In this document: in pieces, positions 25,874-35,094 of the stretch
Layout of the letters: every line of letters starts with the position of its first letter
Numbering within the stretch: position 1 is the stretch's first letter
Source of the DNA: Candidatus Zixiibacteriota bacterium
GTDB taxonomy: Bacteria > Zixibacteria > MSB-5A5 > GN15 > FEB-12
NCBI GenBank assembly: GCA_040756055.1
Contig: JBFLZR010000004.1
Span: 310,001-374,000, forward strand
Direction: 5' to 3'
Length of the DNA stretch: 64,000 nt
The notes under the pieces: model-generated
Databases searched by the model: none
What the model was told of the DNA's origin: nothing
Seen by the model: only the letters and a program-made list of their open reading frames with translations
Translations under genes and position numbers: made by a program

Positions 25874-26875
25874 CTAACGCGTACTCGCCATCAAATACGG
25901 CACCCACTTTTGAGCCTTCTTGTTGCCCGGCTCGTAATACAGTACCCGCTCGAAATCGCTCAGTGCTTCTTTCAAACGATTCAGTTTCACATAACATCCG
26001 GCGCGGTAACTGAGCCATCTGACTGTCTCGCCGAATTCCATAGCCATAGTATAAAACTCAGCGGACCTATTATAGTTGCCGTCCTCCCATTCATACCCCG
26101 CCAGATCGGCGAAAATCTCCCCTTGAAGAATCCAAAGCCGCGGGTTCAATTCGGCATACTCGATCGACTCCATAGCAAACGATGCCATGGCCTCGTATGA
26201 CCCGCCCCATCTGGGCAAAAGAGAATTCATATACTGAAGTCTTACATAAAATGTCTTTTTATCCTGCTCAAGCGCCCGGTCGAGCATCTCTCTGGCGGTG
26301 TATGGCATCGGTGTCATTTTGGCCAGAATTACCAGCCAGGCGTAGGCGGATACCAGCGAAGTTTTTTTCTCAACAGCAACGAGCAGATCCTTGCCGGCCT
26401 CGGCGGCGAGGTCGGCCATCGTTTCGAGATTTTCTTTGGCAGTGTACTGAATATACTGATGACCTCTGGCGCTACCGGCCAACTGTGCCAGAAATGTCCC
26501 GCGCGCCGCGTATGCCGCATAGCTGTCGGTTGAATCGACCCATCGATTCAAAAGCTCTATATCAAACCCTGCCGCCGGACAGAACAGATCATATGCTCCT
26601 CTGAGATGCGCTTCTCTCTGAGGATTCTCCTGATAAGACTGCAAAGCACCCTCCAGCACCTCTTCCACCCTGGCAAAGTCTCCGGTCTCCAAGAGATGCT
26701 TTATCCATGAAGCCACCAGCCAACCACCGCTGAGCGACTCTTTGAGCGCCTCATTAGCCTGTCTTTTCTGCTCCTCCAGCGGGACCTCGAATTCTTGAGC
26801 CGCTACCGACAACACCTGGAGAGTGCAGATAGACAGGACCACTGCGATTAAGTAGAATCTTGATAACTTGAACAT
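25874..26875 (-). CDS. Exported tetratricopeptide-repeat protein
   Basis: Protein of 333 residues with signal peptide (FYLIAVVLSICTLQVLSVAAQ). The rest is helical with TPR-like 34-residue repeats, best seen at the C-terminal end: ESIEYAELNPRLWILQGEIF, YNRSAEFYTMAMEFGETVRW and LKEALSDFERVLYYEPGNKKAQ. TPR proteins act as scaffolds; no partner can be named here. The ATG at 26875 is preceded by GGGAGGA; the open frame extends upstream but would bury the signal peptide. It stands alone between the regulator gene and the NmrA-like gene. Confidence 0.8.
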   Translation of the reverse strand: MFKLSRFYLIAVVLSICTLQVLSVAAQEFEVPLEEQKRQANEALKESLSGGWLVASWIKHLLETGDFARVEEVLEGALQSYQENPQREAHLRGAYDLFCPAAGFDIELLNRWVDSTDSYAAYAARGTFLAQLAGSARGHQYIQYTAKENLETMADLAAEAGKDLLVAVEKKTSLVSAYAWLVILAKMTPMPYTAREMLDRALEQDKKTFYVRLQYMNSLLPRWGGSYEAMASFAMESIEYAELNPRLWILQGEIFADLAGYEWEDGNYNRSAEFYTMAMEFGETVRWLSYRAGCYVKLNRLKEALSDFERVLYYEPGNKKAQKWVPYLMASTR

Positions 26876-27045
26876 CGTTATTTCCTCCCGGAAAATGGAT
26901 AAACCACGGCATTTTCTTTGGCTATACCGCCTGAATTTGATCAAAGGTGTCGGCGAATGGGTGCTTTTACAGGGATAGCTCTTTTGCTGTATTATCGGTC
27001 TTTGGAGGGGATGATTTTAGTCGATATCCGGGGGCTGATAACAAA

Positions 27046-27071
27046 CAGGGGTTCAACACTTTGAACCCCTG
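27046..27071 (-). terminator. Terminator of the NmrA-like gene
   Basis: CAGGGGTTCAA (27046-27056) pairs perfectly with TTGAACCCCTG (27061-27071), an 11-bp stem with a four-base loop. On the minus strand it is followed by TTTGTT. It lies 31 bases beyond the stop codon at 27103. Confidence 0.75.
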
Positions 27072-27102
27072 CTATAAGAGTATCTAACTTACGGTAGCTG
27101 AG

Positions 27103-28053
27103 CTACTCAATCGGAATCCGTGTCTTGTTCTTGGCCAGCCACGTGTCAAGAGTCTGCATCGATGGATTAAGAGTCTTCGCCACCTTCGGGTCGCGCGCCC
27201 CACGGTAATCGTTTTCGTACTCCTGCCAGAACTGGAACATGTTCCCCAGATCATCGGCCCCCGGGAAACCAAACCCGCGGTAAGTCTCCGGTGTCACCGA
27301 ATTGTAGAACACATCCTTCCCCAGCGCCTTCGAAAGCGCCTTCGCGATCTCGTTGCCGGTCAGATGTTCACCCGAGATACCGACTGTCTTGCCGATATAG
27401 TGCGTCCCCTGCTTGAATATCCCGTACGCGCACCTGCCGATATCCTCGGCCGCGATAGCCGGCATCTTGTGATTGCCCAGCGGAAGTGTGAGCGCCAGTT
27501 TACCATCGGCGGTCTTCTTCGGGCCCATCCCGAAATTGATGAAATTGTCCCAGTAAAACGAGGTCAACAGGTAGGTGGTCGGCACACCAATCTCGGAAAA
27601 GATCCGGTTCGCCTCACCTTTGGCATCGAAATGCGGGACCTTGTAATTGTCCATTAAAGTCGGCATCCGGGTATCATCGACCGGAATCCACTTGCGGGTA
27701 TCTTCAAGGGTCGACCAGATGACATGCTTGAGATTAGCTTGTTTGGCGGCCATCGCCAGATTGCGCGCCTGGGTCTTCTCCGTCTCCGGGTTCATGTGCG
27801 ACCAGTAAAATGTTACCAGATACGCTCCATAGGCACCCTCGAACGCCTTCTTCAGACTCTCAACATCGTTAATATCCGCCTGAACGACCTGCGCGCCCAT
27901 GCGAGCCAACTCCCTCGCCTTTTCGGATTCGGTGTTGCGCGTAATTGCCCGCACCGTAAAATCTCCCTTTTTGTCCTCTAAGATAGCGCGAACCAGTCCG
28001 CTTCCCTGCGAGCCTGTAGCGCCAACCACCGCGATGATCTTCTTCGTTGCCAT
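27103..28053 (-). CDS. NmrA-like NAD(P)-binding protein
   Basis: Cytoplasmic Rossmann-fold protein of 316 residues in the NmrA/HSCARG branch of the atypical short-chain dehydrogenases. The dinucleotide-binding motif GATGSQGSGLV is at residues 11-21. Further family features are RAITRNTESEKARELARMGAQVVQADIND, the YLVTFYWSHM region where the usual catalytic Tyr-Lys pair is missing, and a late AAEDIGRCAYGIF segment. Proteins of this type often sense the redox state through NADPH/NADP+ binding instead of catalysing a reaction. The ATG at 28053 has AAGGAG upstream; upstream in-frame residues do not belong to the fold. Divergent from the gene at 28273. Confidence 0.88.
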   Translation of the reverse strand: MATKKIIAVVGATGSQGSGLVRAILEDKKGDFTVRAITRNTESEKARELARMGAQVVQADINDVESLKKAFEGAYGAYLVTFYWSHMNPETEKTQARNLAMAAKQANLKHVIWSTLEDTRKWIPVDDTRMPTLMDNYKVPHFDAKGEANRIFSEIGVPTTYLLTSFYWDNFINFGMGPKKTADGKLALTLPLGNHKMPAIAAEDIGRCAYGIFKQGTHYIGKTVGISGEHLTGNEIAKALSKALGKDVFYNSVTPETYRGFGFPGADDLGNMFQFWQEYENDYRGARDPKVAKTLNPSMQTLDTWLAKNKTRIPIE

Positions 28054-28272
28054 TTTGTTCTCCTTGGTAATCCGTTTCTGCCCGGGATTATATCTTCTGT
28101 CTGCGTAAAGACTAAAACAAGACCGTATTAGTCTGGTTCCCGTAATGGGTTCCTCGGCTGCCTTGTCCAGTAAGATGTTAACTACTAATAATTTAGTGTG
28201 GACCAACAGAACAGAGGGTCCAGTTTTCGTCTTGCTCGCTTGAAAAGGAATCACTATCTTGTCGAAAACCTA

Positions 28273-29727
28273 ATGACTTCTACAGGGAGGATTTCCATAA
28301 GATTTTTATTCGCGATAATTTTAATTGTTCTGGCTGTGTTCTTCGGAGCAGCCGTCATCAGTGCGCAGGAATGGGGAGTAATCAGCGATGCCGAGCGGCA
28401 GGTGGGGACGCCGCTGGAATTTCCCGATGCCGATGCGGTCGTAATCTATGATCGGGGCAGAGTGACTGCCGAACTGCGCGGCTTGATTTATGAGCGCCAC
28501 ACGAGAATTAAGGTGCTCGAAACATCGGGAGTCGAGAAAGTCAAAGACGTAAAAATCGAAGCATATGACTATGACCACATTTACGGTATAAAGGCTCGGG
28601 TTGAAAAATCCGATGGTCGGACGTTTGAATTTGACGACAAGCAGTTTGAGAAAATATCCCGCGGCTCAATCGTTGAAAGGCGATTCACCTTCCCCAATCT
28701 CGAACCCGGCGATATCCTGGAGTATGCTTATGGCATTGAATACTATGGCGGCCTCGAGAAGCTGGGACCCGAGAAGTATTTCCTGTTCAGCCAGGAAAAA
28801 TACTATGGAGCCTATGAATCCCGGAAAAAGGGAATCTATCCGGATGACGAGGATCTGGAGAAGAACGTATCCAATGTCCCCTCCTGGTATTTCGACCATC
28901 CGGTCTTCTGCCTCTCTTCCGTGTTCGTTCTTAAACTCGGCTCCGAGCTGGATTACACCTATTTCACGGCGAACATCCCGAACGAGCGAATTGATCCTGA
29001 AATGGAGCGCATCAAATTCATCACCGCTACGGTCTACAAACAATATACCTGGACAATGGAAAACATACCTCCGCCGCCGATGGATTCTTCCCGAACTTTG
29101 GACAATGAGGTTATCCGAGCCGGACTGCACTTTCAATTATTTTCCACGATCGGTCAAAATCGCGCGCTTCGGGGAATCTATACCGATGAGCACTGGCAGC
29201 ACCTCGGCGAGAGCTTTCAGGGTTATCTCAACGAGTACATGAAAAAGACCAAGAAGATGCACAAGAAGGTTTCCGAGCTTGTAAAAGATCAGCCCGATGC
29301 CCGGTCGAAAGCAACGGCTATCTACGACTATATTTCACAGAACTACACTCTCGACAGCACCGGATTCGTGCTCCGTCCGCGTCACAGCAACGTTGATAAA
29401 CTTTTCAAGGATGGTTCCGGTATGCCGTTCGAGATTAATATTCTTCTGGTGCAGATGCTCCGGATGGCCGGGTTTGAGTCCTGGCCGGTGCTTATCAACA
29501 CCACGAACAAACTCCCTTTCCGGCGCTCCGCCACATTCAATCACATGCTGGCGCTGGTGGACATAGATGGCGAGCGGGTTTTTCTGGATGCAACGGCTGG
29601 AAGATGCCCGATGGGTATGCTTGCGCCAATGTCTATGACTAATGAAGGATTACTGGTCGACTACAGCGACTCCAAACCGGTTGCCATAAAGGCAGAGGTG
29701 TGCAAGTCCGCTCCACCGCTTGATTGA
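28273..29727 (+). CDS. DUF3857/transglutaminase-like exported protein without the catalytic cysteine
   Basis: Exported protein of 484 residues. A hydrophobic N-terminal segment (IRFLFAIILIVLAVFFGAAVISA) is followed by a DUF3857 domain (about 55-215, with ERHTRIKVLETSG and FTFPNLEPGDILEYAYGIE) and a transglutaminase-like domain (about 330-450). In the latter the position expected for the catalytic cysteine reads KDGSGMPFEINILLVQMLR, with no cysteine; the histidine (TFNHMLALV) and aspartate (VFLDATAG) are present. It is shorter than most relatives, which carry another C-terminal domain. Start uncertain: ATG 28273 lacks a good ribosome site, while GGGAGG lies just inside it with no ATG, GTG or TTG at the right distance. 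Probably a protein-binding or peptide-binding role. Confidence 0.8.
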   Translation: MTSTGRISIRFLFAIILIVLAVFFGAAVISAQEWGVISDAERQVGTPLEFPDADAVVIYDRGRVTAELRGLIYERHTRIKVLETSGVEKVKDVKIEAYDYDHIYGIKARVEKSDGRTFEFDDKQFEKISRGSIVERRFTFPNLEPGDILEYAYGIEYYGGLEKLGPEKYFLFSQEKYYGAYESRKKGIYPDDEDLEKNVSNVPSWYFDHPVFCLSSVFVLKLGSELDYTYFTANIPNERIDPEMERIKFITATVYKQYTWTMENIPPPPMDSSRTLDNEVIRAGLHFQLFSTIGQNRALRGIYTDEHWQHLGESFQGYLNEYMKKTKKMHKKVSELVKDQPDARSKATAIYDYISQNYTLDSTGFVLRPRHSNVDKLFKDGSGMPFEINILLVQMLRMAGFESWPVLINTTNKLPFRRSATFNHMLALVDIDGERVFLDATAGRCPMGMLAPMSMTNEGLLVDYSDSKPVAIKAEVCKSAPPLD

Positions 29728-29784
29728 AAAATTGATCTACGGGATAGATGCGTTGTACGGCGCCCACCAGGAGCCGTCCATTGG

Positions 29785-30135
29785 CTATTTCGTATAATGC
29801 TCCAGCACGTTCATGGCGAAGCGGGCGTGGGCCGTGGCCGGACCGCCACCCATCTCCATCCCGACCTCGATCGCCTCGATTATCTGCTGCGGCGACACAC
29901 CGTCATCGAGCGCCTGCTTGATGTGCCACTCCATGCACGACTCGCAATTGATAGCGACCGAAACACCCGTAGCGATCAACTCTTTCGTTTTCTTATCCAG
30001 CGCGCCATCGCTGTAAGTCGCTTTTTCCATCTCCAGAAAAGCGCGGTAGACTTTCGATGTTCTCAGGTAGTAGCCGTGCGCTTCTTTACGAAGACGGGCA
30101 ATCTGTTCGATTTTCGTTTTATCGTTCGTCTCCAT
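29785..30135 (-). CDS. Carboxymuconolactone decarboxylase family protein (AhpD-like)
   Basis: Small cytoplasmic protein of 116 residues with the AhpD-like fold. The redox motif is CESCMEWHIKQALDDG near residue 68, with the CXXC pair and the following histidine, plus the conserved upstream glutamate (KELIATGVSVAINCESC). Family members act as peroxidase partners, alkylhydroperoxidase-like enzymes or decarboxylases; the CXXC-X3-H arrangement favours a thiol-redox role. There are three in-frame ATGs; I choose the third (30135) because GGAG lies six bases before it. The gene is convergent with the DUF3857 gene, without a recognisable terminator in the 57-base gap. Confidence 0.9.
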   Translation of the reverse strand: METNDKTKIEQIARLRKEAHGYYLRTSKVYRAFLEMEKATYSDGALDKKTKELIATGVSVAINCESCMEWHIKQALDDGVSPQQIIEAIEVGMEMGGGPATAHARFAMNVLEHYTK

Positions 30136-30199
30136 AATCATCTCCATGTAAATTGGAGGTGCGACCTGCTCATGAAGCTAGTGAACCAATAGGCGGAAG

Positions 30200-30760
30200 C
30201 TAATGTGCCCCTTGTCTATATACGGTCCTGTACAGCGGCTTTATATGATCAAAACTCCTTATGTCTTCGCTGCCTTCATAAAGAAACTCCACACCGTCAA
30301 TCCATCCACCCATATATTCGCGTTGAAGGAACGATTCTATAAGAATTCCCGATGTGACCCGTCCGCCAGTAGAGCCCTCGAAATATCCGCCTGCCCATCG
30401 AGCGCAGGAACCCTTGCGCTCCTTCAGATCTACGACAGCCACACTACCTTCGGGCCTGTCTTCAATTCTAAGCACCTGGATCGGAAGGTTGCAGAAACGA
30501 GTTCTGGAGAGCTTGGAGGCTATTGCCTCTACTTTCTCAGGCAGAGACAGAGTATCATCCAGAGTGATGTAAAAATCAACTTCAGACTCATAGCTCCAAG
30601 AATTGACGCCGTAAATCCGAAACATGCCTTCACCTAGTTTTGTGGCTGTGTCTCTTTCGCCGCCACTGCCGTCAAATTCTTTCTTGCCGACCGGGTTCCA
30701 TGCTGTCGTCACAGTAAATACGATTGTCGCGGTTATTAGACACGCAATAACGGTTTTCAT
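30200..30760 (-). CDS. Hypothetical exported protein, possibly GerMN-like
   Basis: Protein of 186 residues with an N-terminal signal or anchor (TVIACLITATIVFTVTTAW). The second half contains GSVAVVDLKERKG, FEGSTGGRVTSGILIESFL and GWIDGVEFLYEGS. This layout resembles the GerMN domain (a strand with a hydrophobic-D-L pattern, a GSTGG turn, a helix, then I-x-x-V-x-F), but the match is by eye and weak. Start ATG has GGAGGG upstream. On the minus strand between the YCII-SRPBCC gene and the AhpD-like gene, with 64-94 base gaps. Function unknown. Confidence 0.7.
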   Translation of the reverse strand: MKTVIACLITATIVFTVTTAWNPVGKKEFDGSGGERDTATKLGEGMFRIYGVNSWSYESEVDFYITLDDTLSLPEKVEAIASKLSRTRFCNLPIQVLRIEDRPEGSVAVVDLKERKGSCARWAGGYFEGSTGGRVTSGILIESFLQREYMGGWIDGVEFLYEGSEDIRSFDHIKPLYRTVYRQGAH

Positions 30761-30854
30761 CAGCCCTCCATGAGAGATTCAATGTGCCCCAACACTGAGG
30801 CCTTCCATGTTTGCACTCGACTCACCCATCACCAGTTCAAAATGCTTCTCCACG

Positions 30855-31745
30855 TCACTCCCACTCTATCGGCCCGGTGGTGAAACGCTGGTGAAGATTG
30901 TTCAGAACGTATTCCCACGCCTTGTCGAAATAATCGTAAACCTCGTTCCACTGCCCCCCCTCGCCCCATCCGTGATGCGTGAGCGTCACCCGGGTCTCGC
31001 CCGTCTCGAGTTCATCGAGCATCACCACCACCTGCGTGTGAATTTTGCGAAGTTCGGGAAATTGCGGCGGCGCGTTCCACTCGAACGACAACATCGTGCT
31101 CGGAAGATACCCCAGCACCCGGCAACCTTCTGAGCCACGCTGCCCATCCGGACTGTCGGGACTGAAGTATATCTCGTAGGGACCGTTGGGTTTCAATTCC
31201 ACATGAGCGTCAGGCGCGAAAAATGTCTCTACGCCCTCGGTAGAGGTCCAAGCTCTGTAAACTTCGGCTATGCCGGCATCGACAAGAACCTCTTTGACGA
31301 GTCTCCGGCTGCTCGGATTGGCCACGTAGCGATCCTGCGCAACATTGTCAACCAGCAATGACACCCGCATGGGATGAATCTCGAAAGTGTGCAGCCCGGC
31401 GATGACCGATGGATCCTTTTCTATTATCGCTCTCGCGTCCGCTTTCGACGCCGCCTCGACAACTATCAATCCGAACACCGGATCAAAAACCGGCCCGGCC
31501 ATCAGCACTGTTCCCTGCGCAACTAAATCCTTGAGGTAGAAGTAGTGCGCCGTCATTGTTGATTCCTCGGCCGGGGTCATGTTATCCGGCCAGTTCTCGC
31601 GCGTGCCCAGAAGCTGTATGAAAAAATGCTCTTTCTGCTCGGCCACTTTTTCTCCTTCGTCTGCCGCAATCACGGCGGGCCCGATCTGGAGGATAACCAC
31701 CAGCAGCAACATAGTTACACGTTTAAGCTTGTCTGTCCTTTTCAT
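30855..31745 (-). CDS. Exported fusion of YCII-like and SRPBCC (AHSA1-type) domains
   Basis: Protein of 296 residues with an apparent signal peptide (RVTMLLLVVILQIGPAVIAA). Residues about 38-128 look like a YCII-related ferredoxin-like domain (HFFIQLLGTR, EESTMTAHYFYLKDLVAQGTV, MAGPVFDPVFGLIVVEA, DPSVIAGLHTFEIHPM). Residues about 145-290 are an AHSA1-like START-fold domain (VEVLVDAG-type start, VYRAWTSTEGVETFFAPDAHVE, GGPYEIYF-like strand, TRVTLTHHGWGEGGQWNEVYDYFDKAW). Both domains are usually separate cytoplasmic proteins, so the fusion and the signal peptide are unusual. A hydrophobic ligand-binding role is plausible for the START fold. ATG 31745, weak ribosome site AAAGG. Confidence 0.85.
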   Translation of the reverse strand: MKRTDKLKRVTMLLLVVILQIGPAVIAADEGEKVAEQKEHFFIQLLGTRENWPDNMTPAEESTMTAHYFYLKDLVAQGTVLMAGPVFDPVFGLIVVEAASKADARAIIEKDPSVIAGLHTFEIHPMRVSLLVDNVAQDRYVANPSSRRLVKEVLVDAGIAEVYRAWTSTEGVETFFAPDAHVELKPNGPYEIYFSPDSPDGQRGSEGCRVLGYLPSTMLSFEWNAPPQFPELRKIHTQVVVMLDELETGETRVTLTHHGWGEGGQWNEVYDYFDKAWEYVLNNLHQRFTTGPIEWE

Positions 31746-31760
31746 AGTACTTATATGCCT

Positions 31761-32255
31761 TTAAATTCGTTGGCCATATTCCTGAACCCGGTTTAAGCTA
31801 TAGGCAGCATCAACCACCACCGTACCGGCCAGATGGTCGTGAAGGCACCGGCGGTGCTTTCCGAAGATAAAAAGTACGTCGGCCAGACTCACGAGCGTTC
31901 CTAACATCGGTATAGAAGCAAGCAGTCCGATTACAACATATCTGAGGAAAAACAGCTTGGCGAAACCCGGAATCCTCCCCTCCAGATCAACGATCCTGGT
32001 TTTGACGATGGCTTTACCGATTGTCTGCCCGCGTTTATACAGAAGATAACCATTCAGAATTAAGAATGTGCTCCAGCCCAGTCCGAACATGAATACCTGT
32101 TGCTCGAAGGTGATTTCACCCTGCTTCACAATGTTCTGAAAAATGCCCGTCCCGAACAAAAGCGGGAAAATCACTATCATTGATATTATACCGTCAATGA
32201 TTGCCCCGCCGAGTCGCTCACCATAGCCCGCCAGATCCTGTGTTGTTGGCTTCAA
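31761..32255 (-). CDS. RDD family membrane protein
   Basis: Inner-membrane protein of 164 residues with the RDD domain: GYGERLGGAIIDGIISMIVIF near the start (the conserved R and D of helix 1), a second helix (LGWSTFLILNGYLLY), the KRGQTIGKAIVKTRIVD loop and a third helix (RYVVIGLLASIPMLGTLVSL), ending with a basic HDHLAGTVVV segment. RDD proteins are proposed to be transporters or ion exchangers, but function is mostly unknown. Start is a TTG (32255-32253) with AGGAGGGG upstream. It is followed at 31745 by the YCII-SRPBCC gene on the same strand after 15 bases, which suggests co-transcription. Confidence 0.9.
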   Translation of the reverse strand: MKPTTQDLAGYGERLGGAIIDGIISMIVIFPLLFGTGIFQNIVKQGEITFEQQVFMFGLGWSTFLILNGYLLYKRGQTIGKAIVKTRIVDLEGRIPGFAKLFFLRYVVIGLLASIPMLGTLVSLADVLFIFGKHRRCLHDHLAGTVVVDAAYSLNRVQEYGQRI

Positions 32256-32310
32256 ATACCCCTCCTGTCATCTTAAACGTTCACCAGGCCCAAAGACAAT
32301 GCCGGAATTA

Positions 32311-33621
32311 TCAATACGGATAAAAGACGAAAAACAGCGCCGACAAAACCGCCAGGATCCACATCCCGGCGTGCACCTCGCGCACCCGCCCATCGAAAAT
32401 CTTCATTATCGGATAAACCACAAATCCGGCCGTGATACCGATACCCAGATTGTAAGTGAAACTCATCAGCACTATCACCGCGAAGGCCGGCACGGCCTCC
32501 GACAAATCACTGAAATCGAGCTTCGTAATCGTGGTCATCATCAGCAAACCAACCACGATGAGCGCCGGACCGTAGGCGCACGGCGGCACGGCCGTAAGAA
32601 ACGGCGCGACAAACAGACCGGACAAAAACAGAATGGCTGTCACCACCGATGTAAACCCGCTGCGTCCCCCCGCCTCCATCCCCGCCGCCGACTCTATAAA
32701 CGTGCCGGTCGTGGTTGTGCCCAGCAGCGCCCCCACCACTGTGGCGGTCGAGTCACAAAGCATCGGCTTTTCTATTTCCGGAAGGTTACCGTTCTCGTCG
32801 AGCAATCCCGCCTTGAGCGACAGCCCCAGCAGCGTGCCGGTCGTGTCGACAAAATCCATCACGAACACGGTGAGGATCACCGAGAAGAATCCCCAAGTGA
32901 AAGCTCCGGCAATGTCGAGTTTCATGAATATCGGCGCGAGCGATGGCGGCAGGCTGACAAGCCGCTCCGGCGGCTCGGCCACGCTGAAAACGAAAGCGAG
33001 AACGGTGGTGATCAAGATTCCGATCAAAAGCGCCCCGGTCACTCTCCTGATCATAAGCACCGTCATCACCAGAAAACACCCCACGGCCAGAATCACGGAA
33101 ACATCGCCAAGCTGTCCCACATGAACCGGCGCGCCGGGAACGCCAATAGTCACGATTCCCGTGTCATTCAGTCCGATGAAGGCCAAAAACAATCCGATAC
33201 CCACCGCGAAGGCCACTTTCAGCGAGTCCGGAATACTGTTGGCCAGCCAGCTTCGAATCCGAAAAGCGCTCACCAGCGTAAACAGAACGCCGCCGATAAA
33301 AATCGCCCCCAGCGCCGTCTGCCAGCTATAACCAAGCACACCGCACACCGTGTAGGCGATAAAAGCGTTCTCCCCCATATAGGGCGCTATCGCGAACGGC
33401 CTTCGGGCATAAACACCCATCGCCAGCGTTCCAAACGAGGCCGCCAGAATCGTGGCCACCATCGACGGACCAAACGGAATCCCCGCGGCTTCGAGAATTT
33501 TCGGATTGACTATAATGATATAAGACATTGTAAAGAAGGTGGTCAGGCCCGCTATAATCTCGCGCCTGAAGTTCGTCTGATGACGATCGAACTGAAAGAA
33601 TTTTCTCAATCCCGCAAGCAC
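32311..33621 (-). CDS. NCS2 family purine permease, AzgA/PbuG type
   Basis: Integral membrane transporter of 436 residues for hypoxanthine, guanine or adenine uptake by proton symport, AzgA-like branch of NCS2. Diagnostic segments are EIIAGLTTFFTMSYIIIVNP near residue 22, PFAIAPYMGENAFIAYTVCG near 74, KVAFAVGIGLFLAFIGL near 134, FVMDFVDTTGTLLG near 245 and ESAAGMEAGGRSGFTSVVTA near 300. About 12-14 hydrophobic helices are present. Start is a GTG with GGGGAG upstream. I searched the 297 bases upstream for a purine riboswitch and did not find the conserved loop sequences. It stands alone, divergent from the mrp-nfu pair. Confidence 0.93.
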   Translation of the reverse strand: MLAGLRKFFQFDRHQTNFRREIIAGLTTFFTMSYIIIVNPKILEAAGIPFGPSMVATILAASFGTLAMGVYARRPFAIAPYMGENAFIAYTVCGVLGYSWQTALGAIFIGGVLFTLVSAFRIRSWLANSIPDSLKVAFAVGIGLFLAFIGLNDTGIVTIGVPGAPVHVGQLGDVSVILAVGCFLVMTVLMIRRVTGALLIGILITTVLAFVFSVAEPPERLVSLPPSLAPIFMKLDIAGAFTWGFFSVILTVFVMDFVDTTGTLLGLSLKAGLLDENGNLPEIEKPMLCDSTATVVGALLGTTTTGTFIESAAGMEAGGRSGFTSVVTAILFLSGLFVAPFLTAVPPCAYGPALIVVGLLMMTTITKLDFSDLSEAVPAFAVIVLMSFTYNLGIGITAGFVVYPIMKIFDGRVREVHAGMWILAVLSALFFVFYPY

Positions 33622-33783
33622 TTACGTACTCCCCAATCGTTTATAAAACGAATCTAAACGCCCCCGAATCCAATGTCAGCAAAAAAATAGTCACCCTCTC
33701 CTACTGTGAATTCTCAACGCATGAAAAGCCCCGCCCACAAAAAGGACTTGCCCCGCCCCCGGACGCTACGCACGGGAAATCGG

Positions 33784-33814
33784 TTGACATTCCGAACAAA
33801 AATGCTCTTATAGT
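33784..33814 (+). promoter_or_regulatory. Candidate promoter of the mrp-nfu pair
   Basis: TTGACA (33784-33789) is followed by TATAGT (33809-33814) at 19 bases, slightly wide spacing. Leader to the start at 33919 would be about 100 bases. Confidence 0.4.
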
Positions 33815-33918
33815 GTTTCTATTGTTATATTTGCGGGCGGGACGACCGTAAAACATGCGCGGTCTCCACTGCTGAGATTTTTAACGTAACAAACAGGTAG
33901 TCCCGAGGATATATACCG

Positions 33919-35076
33919 ATGGCACATCAAAAGACTTCGCCAGCCGAATCCGACTCAAAAGTCGGTCTGTCCGGCATTAAACACATAATCGCCGTGGCCA
34001 GCGGCAAAGGTGGGGTCGGCAAATCCACCGTATCGGTCAACCTGGCCGTCGCCCTCAAACAGTTGGGTGCGAAAGTGGGGCTTATGGATGCCGACATCTA
34101 CGGCCCCAGTCAACCCGGCATGCTCGGTTCGTCCGATGCCAAACCGGACATCGTCAACAACCAGCTCCGGCCCATCAACAAATACGGTATCGATTTCATC
34201 TCGATGGGTCTTCTGGTCGGCGAAGATCAACCGGTCATCTGGCGCGCGCCAATCGCCATGAAAATGATTCATCAGTTTCTGGGCGCGGTAACCTGGGGCG
34301 AGTTGGATTACTTACTTATCGACCTTCCTCCGGGAACCGGCGATGTTCAGCTCACGCTCGCGCAGCAGGCCTCACTCACCGGCGCGATTATCGTAACCAC
34401 CCCTCAACAGGTGGCGCTCGGTGTCGCCCGCAAAGGTCTTCGGATGTTCGATCAGGTCAATGTTCCCATTATCGGTATTATCGAAAACATGAGCGGCTTC
34501 ACCTGTGGCCACTGCGGCAAAGTCACGCCGATTTTCTCCGAAGGCGGCGGCAAGGAAATGGCCGAGAACATGCGCATACAATATCTCGGCGCCATTCCTC
34601 TCGACCCGTCCATCATGACATCCGGCGAAGACGGCAAACCGGTATTGCTCGACGGCTCGGACACGGCCGCGGCTCAGGCCTTCATGAAGATCGCCGAAAG
34701 AGTCAAGAAAACCGCCGAACAGTTCGCCGAGGCTGTCCTGAAAACCGAACCGAGAGATATTGGCCTGACCGATGATGGCAATCTGCGCGTTGTCTGGCCC
34801 GATGGTCACGAGAGCACTTACACTCCCTACAACCTTCGCGTCGCCTGTGGCTGCGCCACCTGTGTCGATGAAGATACCGGCAAGAAAACACTGGACCCGA
34901 AAAAAGTCCCGCTGGATATAAAGATAACCGGCTTCAATCGCGTCGGAAGATACGGACTCGCAGTAGCCTTTTCCGACGGTCACAACACCGGTATATACAT
35001 ATATGAACGGCTCAGGGACCTGTGCGAATGCGAAATCTGTTCTAAAGATAAAAGACAGGACTCGTTCAGCATATAG
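33919..35076 (+). CDS. Mrp/NBP35-type Fe-S carrier ATPase fused to DUF971
   Basis: Cytoplasmic P-loop ATPase (385 residues) that carries and inserts Fe-S clusters. The deviant Walker A motif SGKGGVGKS is at residues 28-36, switch regions follow ([29 protein letters not shown]), and the cluster-binding CXXC is CGHCGK near 196. From about residue 280 a second domain begins that matches DUF971 ([21 protein letters not shown], then [13 protein letters not shown] and a final CECEIC). DUF971 is found alone or joined to Mrp proteins in other bacteria; the extra cysteines suggest metal binding. The next gene, 19 bases on, is an Nfu scaffold, so the two form a cluster-assembly operon. GAGGAT site precedes the ATG. 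Confidence 0.94.
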   Translation: MAHQKTSPAESDSKVGLSGIKHIIAVASGKGGVGKSTVSVNLAVALKQLGAKVGLMDADIYGPSQPGMLGSSDAKPDIVNNQLRPINKYGIDFISMGLLVGEDQPVIWRAPIAMKMIHQFLGAVTWGELDYLLIDLPPGTGDVQLTLAQQASLTGAIIVTTPQQVALGVARKGLRMFDQVNVPIIGIIENMSGFTCGHCGKVTPIFSEGGGKEMAENMRIQYLGAIPLDPSIMTSGEDGKPVLLDGSDTAAAQAFMKIAERVKKTAEQFAEAVLKTEPRDIGLTDDGNLRVVWPDGHESTYTPYNLRVACGCATCVDEDTGKKTLDPKKVPLDIKITGFNRVGRYGLAVAFSDGHNTGIYIYERLRDLCECEICSKDKRQDSFSI

Positions 35077-35094
35077 CACGGCAGGAGATATATC

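Noticed and set aside
32299-33657. 452-residue open frame on the plus strand
   Set aside because: Antisense to the NCS2 permease; composition is extremely His/Arg/Gln-rich, typical of a shadow of a membrane protein gene.
33622-33760. Purine riboswitch before the NCS2 permease
   Set aside because: The conserved loop sequences of the purine aptamer were not found in the upstream region on the minus strand.
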